This document shows, one piece after another, positions 1 to 8,225 of a DNA stretch of 64,000 nucleotides (its first letter is position 1; every line of letters begins with the position of its first letter). The position numbers and the translations under genes are program-made. The stretch covers positions 2,879,842 to 2,943,841 of the forward strand of contig NZ_LN851186.1 of the NCBI RefSeq assembly GCF_001243895.1. Reading direction: 5' to 3'. The notes beneath the pieces were generated by a model, which saw only the letters and a program-made list of their open reading frames with translations, was not told the origin of the DNA and ran no database searches. This DNA is from Bacillus testis (GTDB lineage Bacteria > Bacillota > Bacilli > Bacillales > DSM-1321).

Positions 1-214
1 CTGCAGTCCGTTTTTCTTCAGGGACAGCATCAAGGTTAGCGATTACTTCTTCAACGCTTTTTGATTGAAGAGCTTCGTTGCCTTCTAATGCAGCGTTCAG
101 GTTTGTAACATATGTGTTATGGTGCTTCGTATGGTGAATGTTCATTGTTTCTTTATCAATGTGTGGTTCCAATGCATCATAAGCATATGGCAATTGTGGT
201 AATTCAAAAGACAT
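1..214 (-). CDS. sodA: Superoxide dismutase [Mn], N-terminal part (runs off left edge)
   Basis: Only the first 71 codons are visible. They begin [20 protein letters not shown], followed by a [10 protein letters not shown] stretch, which is the classic N-terminal helical domain of Mn/Fe superoxide dismutases and supplies one metal-ligand His. The enzyme converts superoxide to hydrogen peroxide and oxygen in the cytoplasm. The ATG at 214 follows a strong TAGGAGGAG ribosome binding site (221-230). The C-terminal domain that would settle Mn versus Fe lies outside the window, so Mn is inferred from closeness to Bacillus SodA. yqgC next door matches the B. subtilis order. Confidence 0.95.
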   Translation of the reverse strand, partial: MSFELPQLPYAYDALEPHIDKETMNIHHTKHHNTYVTNLNAALEGNEALQSKSVEEVIANLDAVPEEKRTA

Positions 215-371
215 GGACAATCTCCTCCTATATGTAACCGTTAGAGTAGCATATACAGCTTTTCACACTGTTTATGCCCTATACCTTTAGATTAACAAAT
301 ACAGAGCTTCCGTTCAAATAATTAGGCTTTTTAAACCCTTTTCTTTTTCTGAAAATTTTATCAAGTATATT

Positions 372-857
372 TTATAGTACCTTCCATAAAAAATAAGCAA
401 CCATAAAGGCCTGAATCACAAACTTGGCAGCGACACTTGTTATGAAACCAACCACTGAGCCAAAGCCGATTCGCAACGAATCCTTAAAACCTGTGCGGTG
501 CACAATCAGCTCAGCCAGGAATGCCCCCAAAAAAGGGCCAATCAAGATGCCGGCAAACGGAATCACAAATGGACCGACCAACAAACCGATTGTACTTCCC
601 CAAATACCTGCCTTATTGCCTCCAAACTTCTTTACGCTAAATAAATTGGCAGCATAATCGGCTATAAACAACAAAATCACAAACAGGATCTGCACCGTCC
701 AAAAAACGGAATTAAAATGTTCGAATGTAAACAAAAATCCATAAAGGATTATACCGCCCGCGATAAACAATACCGCCGGAATAACCGGATAGACTAATCC
801 TACAAATCCGATCAGCAGCATTATTGCAATGATAATCCAATAAATCGTATCCAACAT
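372..857 (-). CDS. yqgC: DUF456 membrane protein YqgC
   Basis: A 161-residue, very hydrophobic protein with about four to five membrane segments and glycine-rich stretches (GLLVGPFVIPFAGILIGPFLGAFL, residues about 92-115) typical of the DUF456/YqgC family. No catalytic motif is visible and the function is unknown. It lies just upstream of sodA on the same strand, as in B. subtilis, but 157 bases separate the two genes, so sodA may have its own promoter. The family assignment rests on hydropathy, length and position. Confidence 0.8.
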   Translation of the reverse strand: MLDTIYWIIIAIMLLIGFVGLVYPVIPAVLFIAGGIILYGFLFTFEHFNSVFWTVQILFVILLFIADYAANLFSVKKFGGNKAGIWGSTIGLLVGPFVIPFAGILIGPFLGAFLAELIVHRTGFKDSLRIGFGSVVGFITSVAAKFVIQAFMVAYFLWKVL

Positions 858-946
858 TGACTTTTCTCCTACCCAAAGTATTTTCTTTTATACTCTATAC
901 CAGTTTCCCTCTAAACCTAAACATCCACTTGGATACAATTCGACCC

Positions 947-982
947 AAAAAAGAATCCGCCTGCTGCCAGGAGGATTCTTTT
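947..982 (-). terminator. Terminator after the Na+/phosphate cotransporter gene
   Basis: Read on the minus strand, AAAAGAATCC pairs with GGATTCTTTT and a run of T follows. It lies 14 bases after the stop codon of the cotransporter gene. A-runs on both sides could let it work in either direction. Confidence 0.75.
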
Positions 983-995
983 CTCTAAATATTCA

Positions 996-2639
996 TTATC
1001 TGTATTTATATTTGCTGTCGCCTAACACAGTTTCAGCGATGTTGACTGCATGGTCGCCGATCCGCTCTAGGTTAGATATGATGTCCACAAAAATAATGCC
1101 GCCTTTGACACTGCATGCGCCCTCGCTAAGTCTGCTGATTGATTTTTTCCGCAGCGATTTTTCCAATCCATCGATGCTTCTTTCCTTCTTCAGGACATCA
1201 ATCGCTAGCTCCTTGTTATGATGGTCTAATGCATCGATTGCTTCTTCGACCGTTTTTATTGTCAAAGTGAACATCGTTTTCAGATCATCCATTGCTTCCT
1301 CAGTCATCACGACTTTACCGTTGATCTGCGCATTTATCTGCTCAAGGATATTTTCAAAATGATCCCCGATCCGCTCAATATCCCGGACCGTATCAACAAG
1401 GACAGCATGGCGTTCTGATTCATGCGGCGACAAAGGAGATGAAGTGACCGCAACAAGATAAGCTGTAATTTTCCCATCCAGATTATTAATGGCATCCTCA
1501 ATTTGATTAGCCATCTCTGCATGCTTTTGATTTTTAGTTATTAAAAATGCCTGCGTCTCTTCCAATCCTTTGATCGCAATTTTCCCCATGCGGATGACTT
1601 CTTCCTGTGCCGAGCCGATGGCGATGGCTGGGGATTGTTCGATAAAGATGGGATCAAGGTGCTTTGTTTTATATTCGATAAGCACATCATCCCCAGGGAT
1701 CATTTTCGTAACAATAAAGGCCAGTGCCCCTATGAACGGAAATTGGATCACTGTATTAGATATGTTGAAAATGCCATGCGCGAACGCTATGGTCATGGCC
1801 GGGTTCAGTCCCAGGCCGGATTGGATGGCTTCAATCAGATTTGTATACAATGGGAGAATTAATATGAAAATAGCTGCCCCAATTAAATTGAATAATACAT
1901 GTGTAGCTGCCGCTCTCTTGGCTGCAACAGAGGCGCCGATCGCCGCAAGGACAGCTGTAATTGTTGTTCCGATGTTATCGCCGAACAACACAGGAAGCGC
2001 AGCTTGTATATCAATCAAGCCTTGCGAGTACAATTCCTGCAGAATTCCAATTGTTGCACTAGAGCTCTGGACAATCAGAGTAAAAACGGTCCCAATCACT
2101 ACGCCCAAAACCGGATTATCGCTCATGCTCACAGTCAGGTCATGGAAAGCCTCCAGTGTACGCAATGGCTTCATACCGTCACCCATTAACTCAAGCCCGA
2201 AAAATAATGTACCGAAACCAAAGACGATTTGCCCAAGATTATGGATTTTACGGTTTTTGAAAAAGAATAGAAGTATTGCACCCAGAGCAATGATCGGCAA
2301 TGCGTAATCGGAGATCTTGATACCGATGATGAATGCCGTAACGGTTGTACCTATGTTGGCACCCATAATAATTCCAATTGCTTGTCTCAACGTCAAAAAT
2401 CCGGCGCTGACAAGACCAACGGTAATGACCGTTGTACCGGAACTACTTTGGATCAGACAGGTTACTACAATCCCTGTTAATACACCCATAAAGGGATTGG
2501 TCGTGAAACGGTCAAGGATATCCCTTAACCGGTCGCCTGCTGATTTTTGCAAGCCATCACCCATATACTTAATTCCGAATAGGAAGATCCCTAACCCTCC
2601 TAGAAATTGAAATAACATCTCTTGTACGTTTAATTCCAC
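996..2639 (-). CDS. Na+/phosphate cotransporter family protein with C-terminal PhoU-like domain
   Basis: This 547-residue protein has two NptA/PhoU-type transport repeats. The signature IQSSSGTTVI with MGANIGTT lies near residues 65-100, and VQSSSATIGI with FGDNIGTT near 190-225. About eight to nine membrane segments follow, then a helical PhoU-like C-terminus (about 340-540) containing two RIGDH motifs. The family takes up phosphate with sodium; the PhoU-like tail probably regulates it. It sits between yqgC and yqgB, where B. subtilis has no such gene. A second, tail-less family member (yqeW) lies at about 39.5 kb. TTTACA motifs resembling PhoP boxes lie just upstream. Confidence 0.88.
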   Translation of the reverse strand: MELNVQEMLFQFLGGLGIFLFGIKYMGDGLQKSAGDRLRDILDRFTTNPFMGVLTGIVVTCLIQSSSGTTVITVGLVSAGFLTLRQAIGIIMGANIGTTVTAFIIGIKISDYALPIIALGAILLFFFKNRKIHNLGQIVFGFGTLFFGLELMGDGMKPLRTLEAFHDLTVSMSDNPVLGVVIGTVFTLIVQSSSATIGILQELYSQGLIDIQAALPVLFGDNIGTTITAVLAAIGASVAAKRAAATHVLFNLIGAAIFILILPLYTNLIEAIQSGLGLNPAMTIAFAHGIFNISNTVIQFPFIGALAFIVTKMIPGDDVLIEYKTKHLDPIFIEQSPAIAIGSAQEEVIRMGKIAIKGLEETQAFLITKNQKHAEMANQIEDAINNLDGKITAYLVAVTSSPLSPHESERHAVLVDTVRDIERIGDHFENILEQINAQINGKVVMTEEAMDDLKTMFTLTIKTVEEAIDALDHHNKELAIDVLKKERSIDGLEKSLRKKSISRLSEGACSVKGGIIFVDIISNLERIGDHAVNIAETVLGDSKYKYR

Positions 2640-2696
2640 TTACTGTTCAACCCCTCAAAAAATTCGACATAATTCAACAAACCCAGACTTTTTTAT

Positions 2697-2759
2697 TATG
2701 TAAAAAACCATATTTTATGTAAAGTAATTGGGAATTAATTTTACAATAGCTTTACATAA
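2697..2759. promoter_or_regulatory. PhoP-box-like TTTACA cluster between two divergent genes
   Basis: Four related elements are visible: TTATGTAAA at 2697 and 2716, TTTACAATA at 2740 and TTTACATAA at 2751. The last two place TTTACA at an exact 11-base period (6+5+6), which is the architecture of Bacillus PhoP boxes (TT(A/T/C)ACA repeats). They lie upstream of both the phosphate cotransporter gene (minus) and yqgB (plus). PhoP control is an inference. Confidence 0.4.
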
Positions 2760-2901
2760 GGTCTTTTTTACTGTTTTTATATTACGAAAAGATTACAAAA
2801 AGGAAGAAACTACTGTATAGCCTCTGTTAAAACAATTGAATTAAGTAAATAAGAAAGCTAAAATAATGGAAAAGAATACTTATATACAAGGTGCTGACAT
2901 A

Positions 2902-3690
2902 ATGAACATATTTAAACAGTTTTGGGTAAGCCTTTATTCCCCAAAAGAGATTTCACGCTTCCGTTTTCAGGGGATTGGAAAAACCATCCTATATGTATTT
3001 TTGTTGGTGCTTCTTTCCTGCATCCCTTCCTTTATTTACTCCGCCTCCATGGTTAACGAGGGAGTCCATACCTTTAAAGATGTAATTGATCACCAACTGC
3101 CTTATTTTGAAATCAAAGATGGCAAACTCGTCACGGATAATAGGAAGACGATTATTCATGAAAGTGAACATTTTAAAGTGTTTTTTGATGGAAGCGGCAA
3201 AATGACCGCCAGGATGGTTGAGGCACAATCGGCCAACGCCTTTGCTTTACTGGATTCAGAAATGGTCATTGTTTCGGACGGCCATATGCAGACCCAACCT
3301 TACACACTCTTTGAAGGATTTTCAATTGACCAGAAGCAAATTGCAGGCTTCCTCGATTCGATGGGCGGTTTTTTCATTATCATTTTAGCCCTATTTGGAT
3401 TGATCAGCTATGTCTTCGCTGCAGGAATCAAATTCATAGAGATTTCAATCATCGCCTATTTCGGCAAATTAATGGCCAGTACCTATAATCCGAAGCTGGA
3501 ATACAGGCATTTTTGGCGAATTACAGCTTACTGCACCACGTTGCCGACTTTATTCTTTACCATTATGGCATTCCTGCGCACAAACGTCATAGGCGGTATG
3601 TTCGTCAGTTGGGCTGTCACACTTACAATGGTATATTTAGTCATTAAGGAAATTCCCCGCCCTAAGAAAAAACAACAATCAGCTACATAA
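2902..3690 (+). CDS. yqgB: DUF1189 membrane protein (YqgB-like)
   Basis: The start ATG at 2902 (MNIFKQFWVSLYSPKEISRF) is chosen over an in-frame ATG at 2866 because AAGGTG lies eight bases before it and nothing similar precedes the earlier one. The 262-residue product has a membrane segment near residues 26-48, a soluble extracytoplasmic region of roughly 100 residues, then three to four C-terminal membrane segments, which is the DUF1189 layout. The function is unknown. It is divergent from the phosphate transporter and ends in a strong terminator. B. subtilis yqgB occupies the same neighbourhood. Confidence 0.75.
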   Translation: MNIFKQFWVSLYSPKEISRFRFQGIGKTILYVFLLVLLSCIPSFIYSASMVNEGVHTFKDVIDHQLPYFEIKDGKLVTDNRKTIIHESEHFKVFFDGSGKMTARMVEAQSANAFALLDSEMVIVSDGHMQTQPYTLFEGFSIDQKQIAGFLDSMGGFFIIILALFGLISYVFAAGIKFIEISIIAYFGKLMASTYNPKLEYRHFWRITAYCTTLPTLFFTIMAFLRTNVIGGMFVSWAVTLTMVYLVIKEIPRPKKKQQSAT

Positions 3691-3691
3691 T

Positions 3692-3728
3692 AAAGAAGCC
3701 GGTGCATTAAACTGCACCGGCTTCTTTG
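3692..3728 (+). terminator. Terminator after yqgB
   Basis: AAAGAAGCCGGTGCA pairs perfectly with TGCACCGGCTTCTTT around the loop TTAAAC, directly after the yqgB stop codon. The 390 bases that follow, up to yqfZ, contain no gene I can support. They hold a weak inverted repeat (CAGACAGGC 3853-3861 / GCCTGTTTG 3880-3888). Confidence 0.9.
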
Positions 3729-4060
3729 CTCTTTCCTATTTCAATAAACTCCCCCTATGATAAAGAGATCGGTCCTGGCCGCAGAAATGAGAATTTTTGG
3801 CATTCACTTAAAAAATTAAAATCCTTTGCATAAAAACCTCTATACTACAATCCAGACAGGCTACAATGCTCCAAAGAATGCCTGTTTGAATAGTTGCCTT
3901 ATTCATTTCCCGTTTAAGCAGGGATAGCGCCCTCTGATATCGAACTTATCTTTGATCGCTACTAGACAAATTGTAAAACAACAGACTTATCCCCCTTACG
4001 AAAATACACACATCCAATATAAACGTAAGCCATCACAAAAAAATGCCCAATTTTCGGCAT

Positions 4061-4090
4061 ACTCTTTAAATCGGTTTCATAAGATAAAGA
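4061..4090 (+). promoter_or_regulatory. Possible sigma-K-type promoter for yqfZ
   Basis: CATAAGATA (4078-4086) fits the sigma-K -10 consensus CATAnnnTA, and an AC dinucleotide (4061-4062) lies 15 bases upstream, where the short -35 is expected. The yqfZ start is 33 bases downstream. The -35 is low in information, so this is tentative. Confidence 0.35.
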
Positions 4091-4118
4091 TATAAAGCCA
4101 AGCAGGGAGGCTTTCATA

Positions 4119-4427
4119 ATGAAAAGATTGGTTTTCCTAGGATTAGCGCTTTTGTTTATTTATAGTTCCTACATAGACTTGACAAAAGGAACGCTTCCCA
4201 GAAAATCGCCATCCTCCGTGGAGACAAAGGAAACGATGGCATCTATCCCTTATATTGAAGTGGAAGTGCAGCCCGGCGACACCCTGTTGAGCATCATGGA
4301 AGACCAAGAAGGAACCCTCAATAAACCGATTGAAACAATCATGGCTGATTTTGAAAAATTGAACAGCGGCGTATCTCCAAGGGAATTGCAGATTGGTAAG
4401 ACGTATAAATTTCCGGCTTATATGTAA
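4119..4427 (+). CDS. yqfZ: Small LysM-domain protein YqfZ
   Basis: A 102-residue protein with an N-terminal hydrophobic segment (residues 3-17) that could be a signal anchor, a short linker, and a C-terminal LysM-like module (about 49-100). That module opens VEVQPGDTLLSIM and ends IGKTYKFPAYM. LysM modules bind peptidoglycan, so an extracytoplasmic, wall- or spore-associated role is likely. GGGAGG precedes the ATG by eight bases. It lies immediately upstream of ispG, as yqfZ does in B. subtilis. The upstream sequence resembles a late mother-cell sporulation promoter. Confidence 0.8.
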   Translation: MKRLVFLGLALLFIYSSYIDLTKGTLPRKSPSSVETKETMASIPYIEVEVQPGDTLLSIMEDQEGTLNKPIETIMADFEKLNSGVSPRELQIGKTYKFPAYM

Positions 4428-4600
4428 CTATTAAGGAACCATCACCGTCTATATGAAGCCGGCAACTTTGTCCATGGCCTACAGGCTGCTCAAAATGTTG
4501 TCAAAAACTCACAATGATTGATACAATAAGAATGTTATGTACAACAATTGATTCAATAAACAATCTATATAGAATTGCATTTCCAAAGGAGAGAAAACAC

Positions 4601-5725
4601 GTGAGTGAACTTATACATCGTACTAAAACCCGCCCGGTCAAAGTCGGCAATCTGACGATCGGCGGCAGCAATCAAGTAATCATACAGAGTATGACGACTA
4701 CGAAGACACACGATGTGGAAGCAACCGTAGCCCAAATCAAACGATTAGAAGAAGCAGGCTGCCAAATTGTCCGCGTTGCATGCCCGGATGAAAGAGCTGC
4801 CAATGCTATTCCAGATATCAAAAAACAAATCAACATCCCTTTAGTGGTGGATATCCATTTCAATTACAAATTAGCTTTGAAAGCCATTGAAGGCGGAGCA
4901 GATAAGATTCGTATCAATCCCGGCAATATTGGTAGCCGTGAAAAAGTGGAAGCTGTCGTCCGTGCTGCAAAAGCAAAAGGCATTCCAATCAGAATAGGGG
5001 TCAATGCCGGTTCTCTTGAACGCCATATCATTGAGAAATACGGTTATCCTACAGCCGACGGTATGGTAGAAAGCGCATTGCATCATATCAAAATTCTGGA
5101 AGACCTTGATTTCCATGACATTATCGTGAGCATGAAGGCATCGGATGTCAACCTTGCCATCGAAGCATATGACAAAGCAGCGCGTGCTTTCGATTATCCA
5201 TTGCACCTTGGTATTACGGAATCCGGGACATTGTTTGCAGGTACCGTAAAAAGTGCCGCCGGCCTCGGAGCCATCCTAAGCAAAGGAATCGGCAACACGC
5301 TTCGTGTTTCTTTAAGCGCTGATCCTGTTGAAGAAGTAAAAGTGGCAAGAGAGCTTTTAAAATCTTTCGGATTGTTATCTAATGCCGCCACACTGATTTC
5401 CTGCCCAACTTGCGGCCGTATTGAGATTGATCTGATTTCAATTGCAAATGAAGTGGAAGAATACATTTCACACATTAAAGCGCCTATTAAGGTTGCTGTC
5501 CTTGGCTGTGCCGTCAATGGACCTGGTGAAGCAAGAGAAGCCGATATCGGCATAGCGGGTGCCCGCGGAGAAGGCTTATTGTTCCGCAAAGGGAAAATTG
5601 TCCGCAAAGTGCCTGAGGATGTGATGGTGGAAGAATTGAAAAAAGAAATCGACGCCATAGCAGAAGAATATTTCGCGAAAAAAGCGGCAGAAGAACAAGA
5701 AGAAACTGCACCTATACAATTGTAA
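4601..5725 (+). CDS. ispG: 4-hydroxy-3-methylbut-2-enyl diphosphate synthase (flavodoxin) IspG
   Basis: IspG converts MEcPP to HMBPP, the seventh step of the MEP isoprenoid pathway, with a 4Fe-4S cluster. The GTG at 4601 ([20 protein letters not shown]) is preferred because AAAGGAGAG lies seven bases upstream; the reading frame stays open for 29 codons before it without a ribosome binding site. The 374-residue product matches Bacillus IspG length. It has the N-terminal TIM-barrel motif [13 protein letters not shown] and the C-terminal cluster motifs SCPTCGR and [10 protein letters not shown], which carry the cysteines. ispH, the next enzyme of the pathway, is at about 13 kb. Confidence 0.97.
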   Translation: MSELIHRTKTRPVKVGNLTIGGSNQVIIQSMTTTKTHDVEATVAQIKRLEEAGCQIVRVACPDERAANAIPDIKKQINIPLVVDIHFNYKLALKAIEGGADKIRINPGNIGSREKVEAVVRAAKAKGIPIRIGVNAGSLERHIIEKYGYPTADGMVESALHHIKILEDLDFHDIIVSMKASDVNLAIEAYDKAARAFDYPLHLGITESGTLFAGTVKSAAGLGAILSKGIGNTLRVSLSADPVEEVKVARELLKSFGLLSNAATLISCPTCGRIEIDLISIANEVEEYISHIKAPIKVAVLGCAVNGPGEAREADIGIAGARGEGLLFRKGKIVRKVPEDVMVEELKKEIDAIAEEYFAKKAAEEQEETAPIQL

Positions 5726-5731
5726 GAATTG

Positions 5732-5766
5732 AAAGAGCCTCCTTTTCTGACAGGAGGCTCTTTTTT
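5732..5766. terminator. Bidirectional terminator between ispG and yqfX
   Basis: AAAGAGCCTCCT pairs with AGGAGGCTCTTT and T-runs flank both ends. It lies between the convergent ispG and yqfX and probably ends both transcripts. Confidence 0.85.
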
Positions 5767-5791
5767 GCATTCTAACGGGCGATTACGGGAG

Positions 5792-6067
5792 CTAAAAAAT
5801 CGGATAGATAAACACTTTAAGTACGATTGCCAGAGCCGCCAATCCAATGGACCAGGCACCCAGGGTAATCTCTCCTTTTCTCTGAGCCACAAAACCAAGT
5901 ATGATTGCTATTATTCCTAAAACATAAGGCCATAGGAAGAATGCTAAAACAGCGAAAGCGAGAGCTGCATATCCAAGAAGCCGCACCTCTATACGGTATT
6001 TCGTCACTTCTTCATGAATTTCTTCGTTACGTGCATTATATGGAGCTTTGCTATGGTTTGCCATCAT
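5792..6067 (-). CDS. yqfX: Small membrane protein (yqfX position)
   Basis: A 91-residue protein with a charged, cytoplasmic-looking N-terminus (residues 1-28) and two to three hydrophobic segments (about 31-60 and 70-90) ending IVLKVFIYPIF. No enzymatic motif is seen and the function is unknown. It is convergent with ispG and followed by yqfW and zur, the position yqfX has in B. subtilis. The symbol rests mainly on that position. Two ATG codons are adjacent at 6067 and 6064, and a GGGG run lies just upstream. Confidence 0.65.
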   Translation of the reverse strand: MMANHSKAPYNARNEEIHEEVTKYRIEVRLLGYAALAFAVLAFFLWPYVLGIIAIILGFVAQRKGEITLGAWSIGLAALAIVLKVFIYPIF

Positions 6068-6294
6068 TTTTCCCCACTTTCCATCGAGACCAGTTTGGTT
6101 TACTACTATGTATGATGCACAGGATGCTTATTATTTATATAGACTAAATAGAAGTAAAAGAAACCTTTATTTCAGTATAATTTCTCTAAATAGATACCCG
6201 ATCTTTTCCTCTCCCGTTCCGCCTTCATAACTGGAAGAATTTTGGTCGATCCTCTATAATGGGCTATAGACACTGACAAAAAGCAGGTGCTGAT

Positions 6295-6870
6295 TTGAAA
6301 ACCAAAATACACTTTGGAGTAGATATAGACGGCACTGTTACACGGCCTGACTCTATCATTCCTTTCTTAAATAAAGATTTCTCTCTGGAATTATCGCTTG
6401 ACGACATTACCGAGTATGACCTGACACCATTCGTCCCGGTCAGCGATCAACAACTAGCCGATTGGTTCAGCACCAACGAAGGGCTTATTTACCAGGAGTC
6501 GCCAATCTGCAATGGCGCCAGCGAAACACTTCAGCAATGGAGCAATCTTGGAGAATTACATTATATTTCGGCACGCCACGAATATTTATTGCCTATTACA
6601 TTAAATTGGTTCAAGCAACATCATATTCCTTACAGCTCGATTGATTTAATTGGATCCCATAATAAAATCAAGGCTGTCAAACAGCTGCGCATCGATTTAT
6701 TTTTTGAAGATAAATTTGATAATGCAGTGGCTATTTCAGAAGAATGCCGTATTCCCGTCTTGCTTCTGGATACACCATACAACCAAGGCAAGCTACCTGA
6801 TACAGTCATCCGGGTGCATTCTTGGCAAGAAGCCAATCAATGGGTTTTGCAGTGGGCTGCCGGCAAATAA
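6295..6870 (+). CDS. yqfW: HAD-type putative nucleotidase YqfW
   Basis: A 191-residue HAD hydrolase. The catalytic motif VDIDGTVT lies at about residues 9-16, with DxD nucleophile and acid/base residues and a 5'(3')-deoxyribonucleotidase-like layout. Motif II is ISARHEY (about 95) and the C-terminal acidic motif is LFFEDKFDN. It probably dephosphorylates nucleotides or a similar small phosphoester in the cytoplasm. Translation starts at TTG 6295, with AGGTG six bases upstream. It is convergent with zur across a shared terminator, matching the B. subtilis order yqfW-zur. Confidence 0.85.
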   Translation: MKTKIHFGVDIDGTVTRPDSIIPFLNKDFSLELSLDDITEYDLTPFVPVSDQQLADWFSTNEGLIYQESPICNGASETLQQWSNLGELHYISARHEYLLPITLNWFKQHHIPYSSIDLIGSHNKIKAVKQLRIDLFFEDKFDNAVAISEECRIPVLLLDTPYNQGKLPDTVIRVHSWQEANQWVLQWAAGK

Positions 6871-6914
6871 AAAACGCTATGGAAGAAGCAGGATCACTTC
6901 TCCATAGCGTTTTT
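6870..6914. terminator. Bidirectional terminator between yqfW and zur
   Basis: AAAACGCTATGGA (6871-6883) pairs with TCCATAGCGTTTT (6901-6913). A- and T-runs on the two sides allow termination of both convergent genes. It overlaps the zur stop codon. Confidence 0.85.
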
Positions 6915-7323
6915 ATTTGCAATCAGGGCAACGGCCGTAAATCTCAAATTTGTGGCCGGAAATATCATACGCCTGCAAATCGTCATTCATACTGACCATT
7001 GGACAGGTATCCAATTCTTTTGTCTTCCCACAATCTAGGCAAATGAAATGATGATGATGCTCATGCGTGCTGCATTTGAATCTGAAATGCTTCTCCCCGG
7101 ATAATTCCGTCGTTTCCAGAATGCCCAAATCGGCAAACAACGACAGATTACGGTAAATGGTGTCAAAACTAAGACCAGGATGGTTTTCTTTCATGCTTTC
7201 CAGTACATCTTTTGCCGTAAGGTATTTATCGCAATTTGCGAAAAGAAGCAGCATTTCTTCCCGTTTTCCAGTGTACTTATAGCCACTGTCCTTTAATAAA
7301 TGTAATGCTTCATCGACTTTCAT
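6913..7323 (-). CDS. zur: Zinc-responsive Fur-family repressor Zur
   Basis: A 136-residue Fur-family repressor with a winged-helix DNA-binding domain (about 1-80, with recognition region FDTIYRNLSLFADLGIL) and a C-terminal dimer/metal domain. That domain holds a HEHHHHF histidine cluster and the structural zinc cysteines CLDC and CPDC. The choice of Zur over Fur or PerR rests on its position in the B. subtilis-like order and on its being directly behind znuB. It is the last gene of a probable znuC-znuB-zur transcript, only 25 bases after znuB, so it is likely autoregulated by zinc. Confidence 0.9.
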   Translation of the reverse strand: MKVDEALHLLKDSGYKYTGKREEMLLLFANCDKYLTAKDVLESMKENHPGLSFDTIYRNLSLFADLGILETTELSGEKHFRFKCSTHEHHHHFICLDCGKTKELDTCPMVSMNDDLQAYDISGHKFEIYGRCPDCK

Positions 7324-7348
7324 ACTTGATTCACTCCAGTATAAATAA

Positions 7349-8191
7349 TTATGAAGTCCGGAATTTTAATTTTTTAAACCCGATTGCTGCCAAAAGAATG
7401 GCAATGGCGATCATCACAATCGTACCGCCTGGGGCCAGGTCGAGATAAAAGGAAAGAAAAAGCCCGCCTACTACAGATATCTCTCCAAATAGAACAGAGT
7501 AGATGATCATATTTTTGAAGCCGCGTGCAAATCGCATGGATGCCGCCACAGGCAGCGTCATTAACGCTGATACAAGCAAAACCCCGACAATTCTCATACT
7601 GGATGCAATAACCAATGCGACCAGTACGATAAAAATGAAATGAATCTGCTTTGCTGGCAGTCCCGATGCCTTAGCATGATCCTCATCAAACGATAGCAAA
7701 AATAATTCTTTATACAGAAAAATAATACAGAATAGAACAATCAGAGCTACTGCAAGAATAATATATAAATCCGTTCTTGATACTGCACTCACGCTGCCGA
7801 ATAAATAACTGAACAAATCTGTATTGAATCCGTCTGCAAGCGAGATAAAAATGACCGTAATACCGATGCCTCCGGACATGATAATCGGTATGGCAAGATC
7901 TTGGTAATGTTTATAGACAGCGCGCAGCCTTTCGATGAACAACGCACCCACAGTTGCGAAGGTCATGCCCATATACAATGGATTTAAACCACCAAGAGCA
8001 TTAAAGAATTTTTTCTCCAAAAATAGACTGAAGGCAATTCCCGCCAGCGTCACATGGCTTAATGCATCCGCAATCAATGATTGCCTCCTCACCACGACAA
8101 AAACGCCTAGCAATGGAGCGAGTGCCCCTATGATAATGCCGGTCAAAAAGGCATTCTGCAAAAATTCATATTGAAACATACTAGTAATCAT
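7349..8191 (-). CDS. znuB: Zinc ABC transporter permease ZnuB
   Basis: A 280-residue ABC-3 family permease with about eight hydrophobic segments. The conserved cytoplasmic coupling region FDEDHAKASGLP (about 163-174) is typical of Zn/Mn permeases. GGGAGG lies six bases before ATG 8191. It pairs with the ATPase ZnuC encoded upstream and should move zinc into the cell, handed over by a substrate-binding lipoprotein. No such lipoprotein (ZnuA) is encoded in this window. B. subtilis has yqfU at this position instead. Confidence 0.92.
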   Translation of the reverse strand: MITSMFQYEFLQNAFLTGIIIGALAPLLGVFVVVRRQSLIADALSHVTLAGIAFSLFLEKKFFNALGGLNPLYMGMTFATVGALFIERLRAVYKHYQDLAIPIIMSGGIGITVIFISLADGFNTDLFSYLFGSVSAVSRTDLYIILAVALIVLFCIIFLYKELFLLSFDEDHAKASGLPAKQIHFIFIVLVALVIASSMRIVGVLLVSALMTLPVAASMRFARGFKNMIIYSVLFGEISVVGGLFLSFYLDLAPGGTIVMIAIAILLAAIGFKKLKFRTS

Positions 8192-8225
8192 GGGAAACCT
8201 CCCGAGTATCCACTCTCAATTAAGA

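Noticed and set aside
1570-2307. Plus-strand 245-codon open frame opposite the Na+/phosphate cotransporter
   Set aside because: It is antisense to a clearly coding membrane protein, has no ribosome binding site, and has the biased Met/Pro/Ser composition of an antisense shadow.
4507-4560. Near-direct repeats ATTGAT(A/T)CAATAA upstream of ispG considered as an operator
   Set aside because: Only two short AT-rich copies with mismatches, and no known regulator fits. Chance is likely in this composition.
5194-5898. Minus-strand 234-codon open frame opposite ispG
   Set aside because: It overlaps most of a conserved enzyme gene on the other strand and runs through its terminator. No protein-like features.
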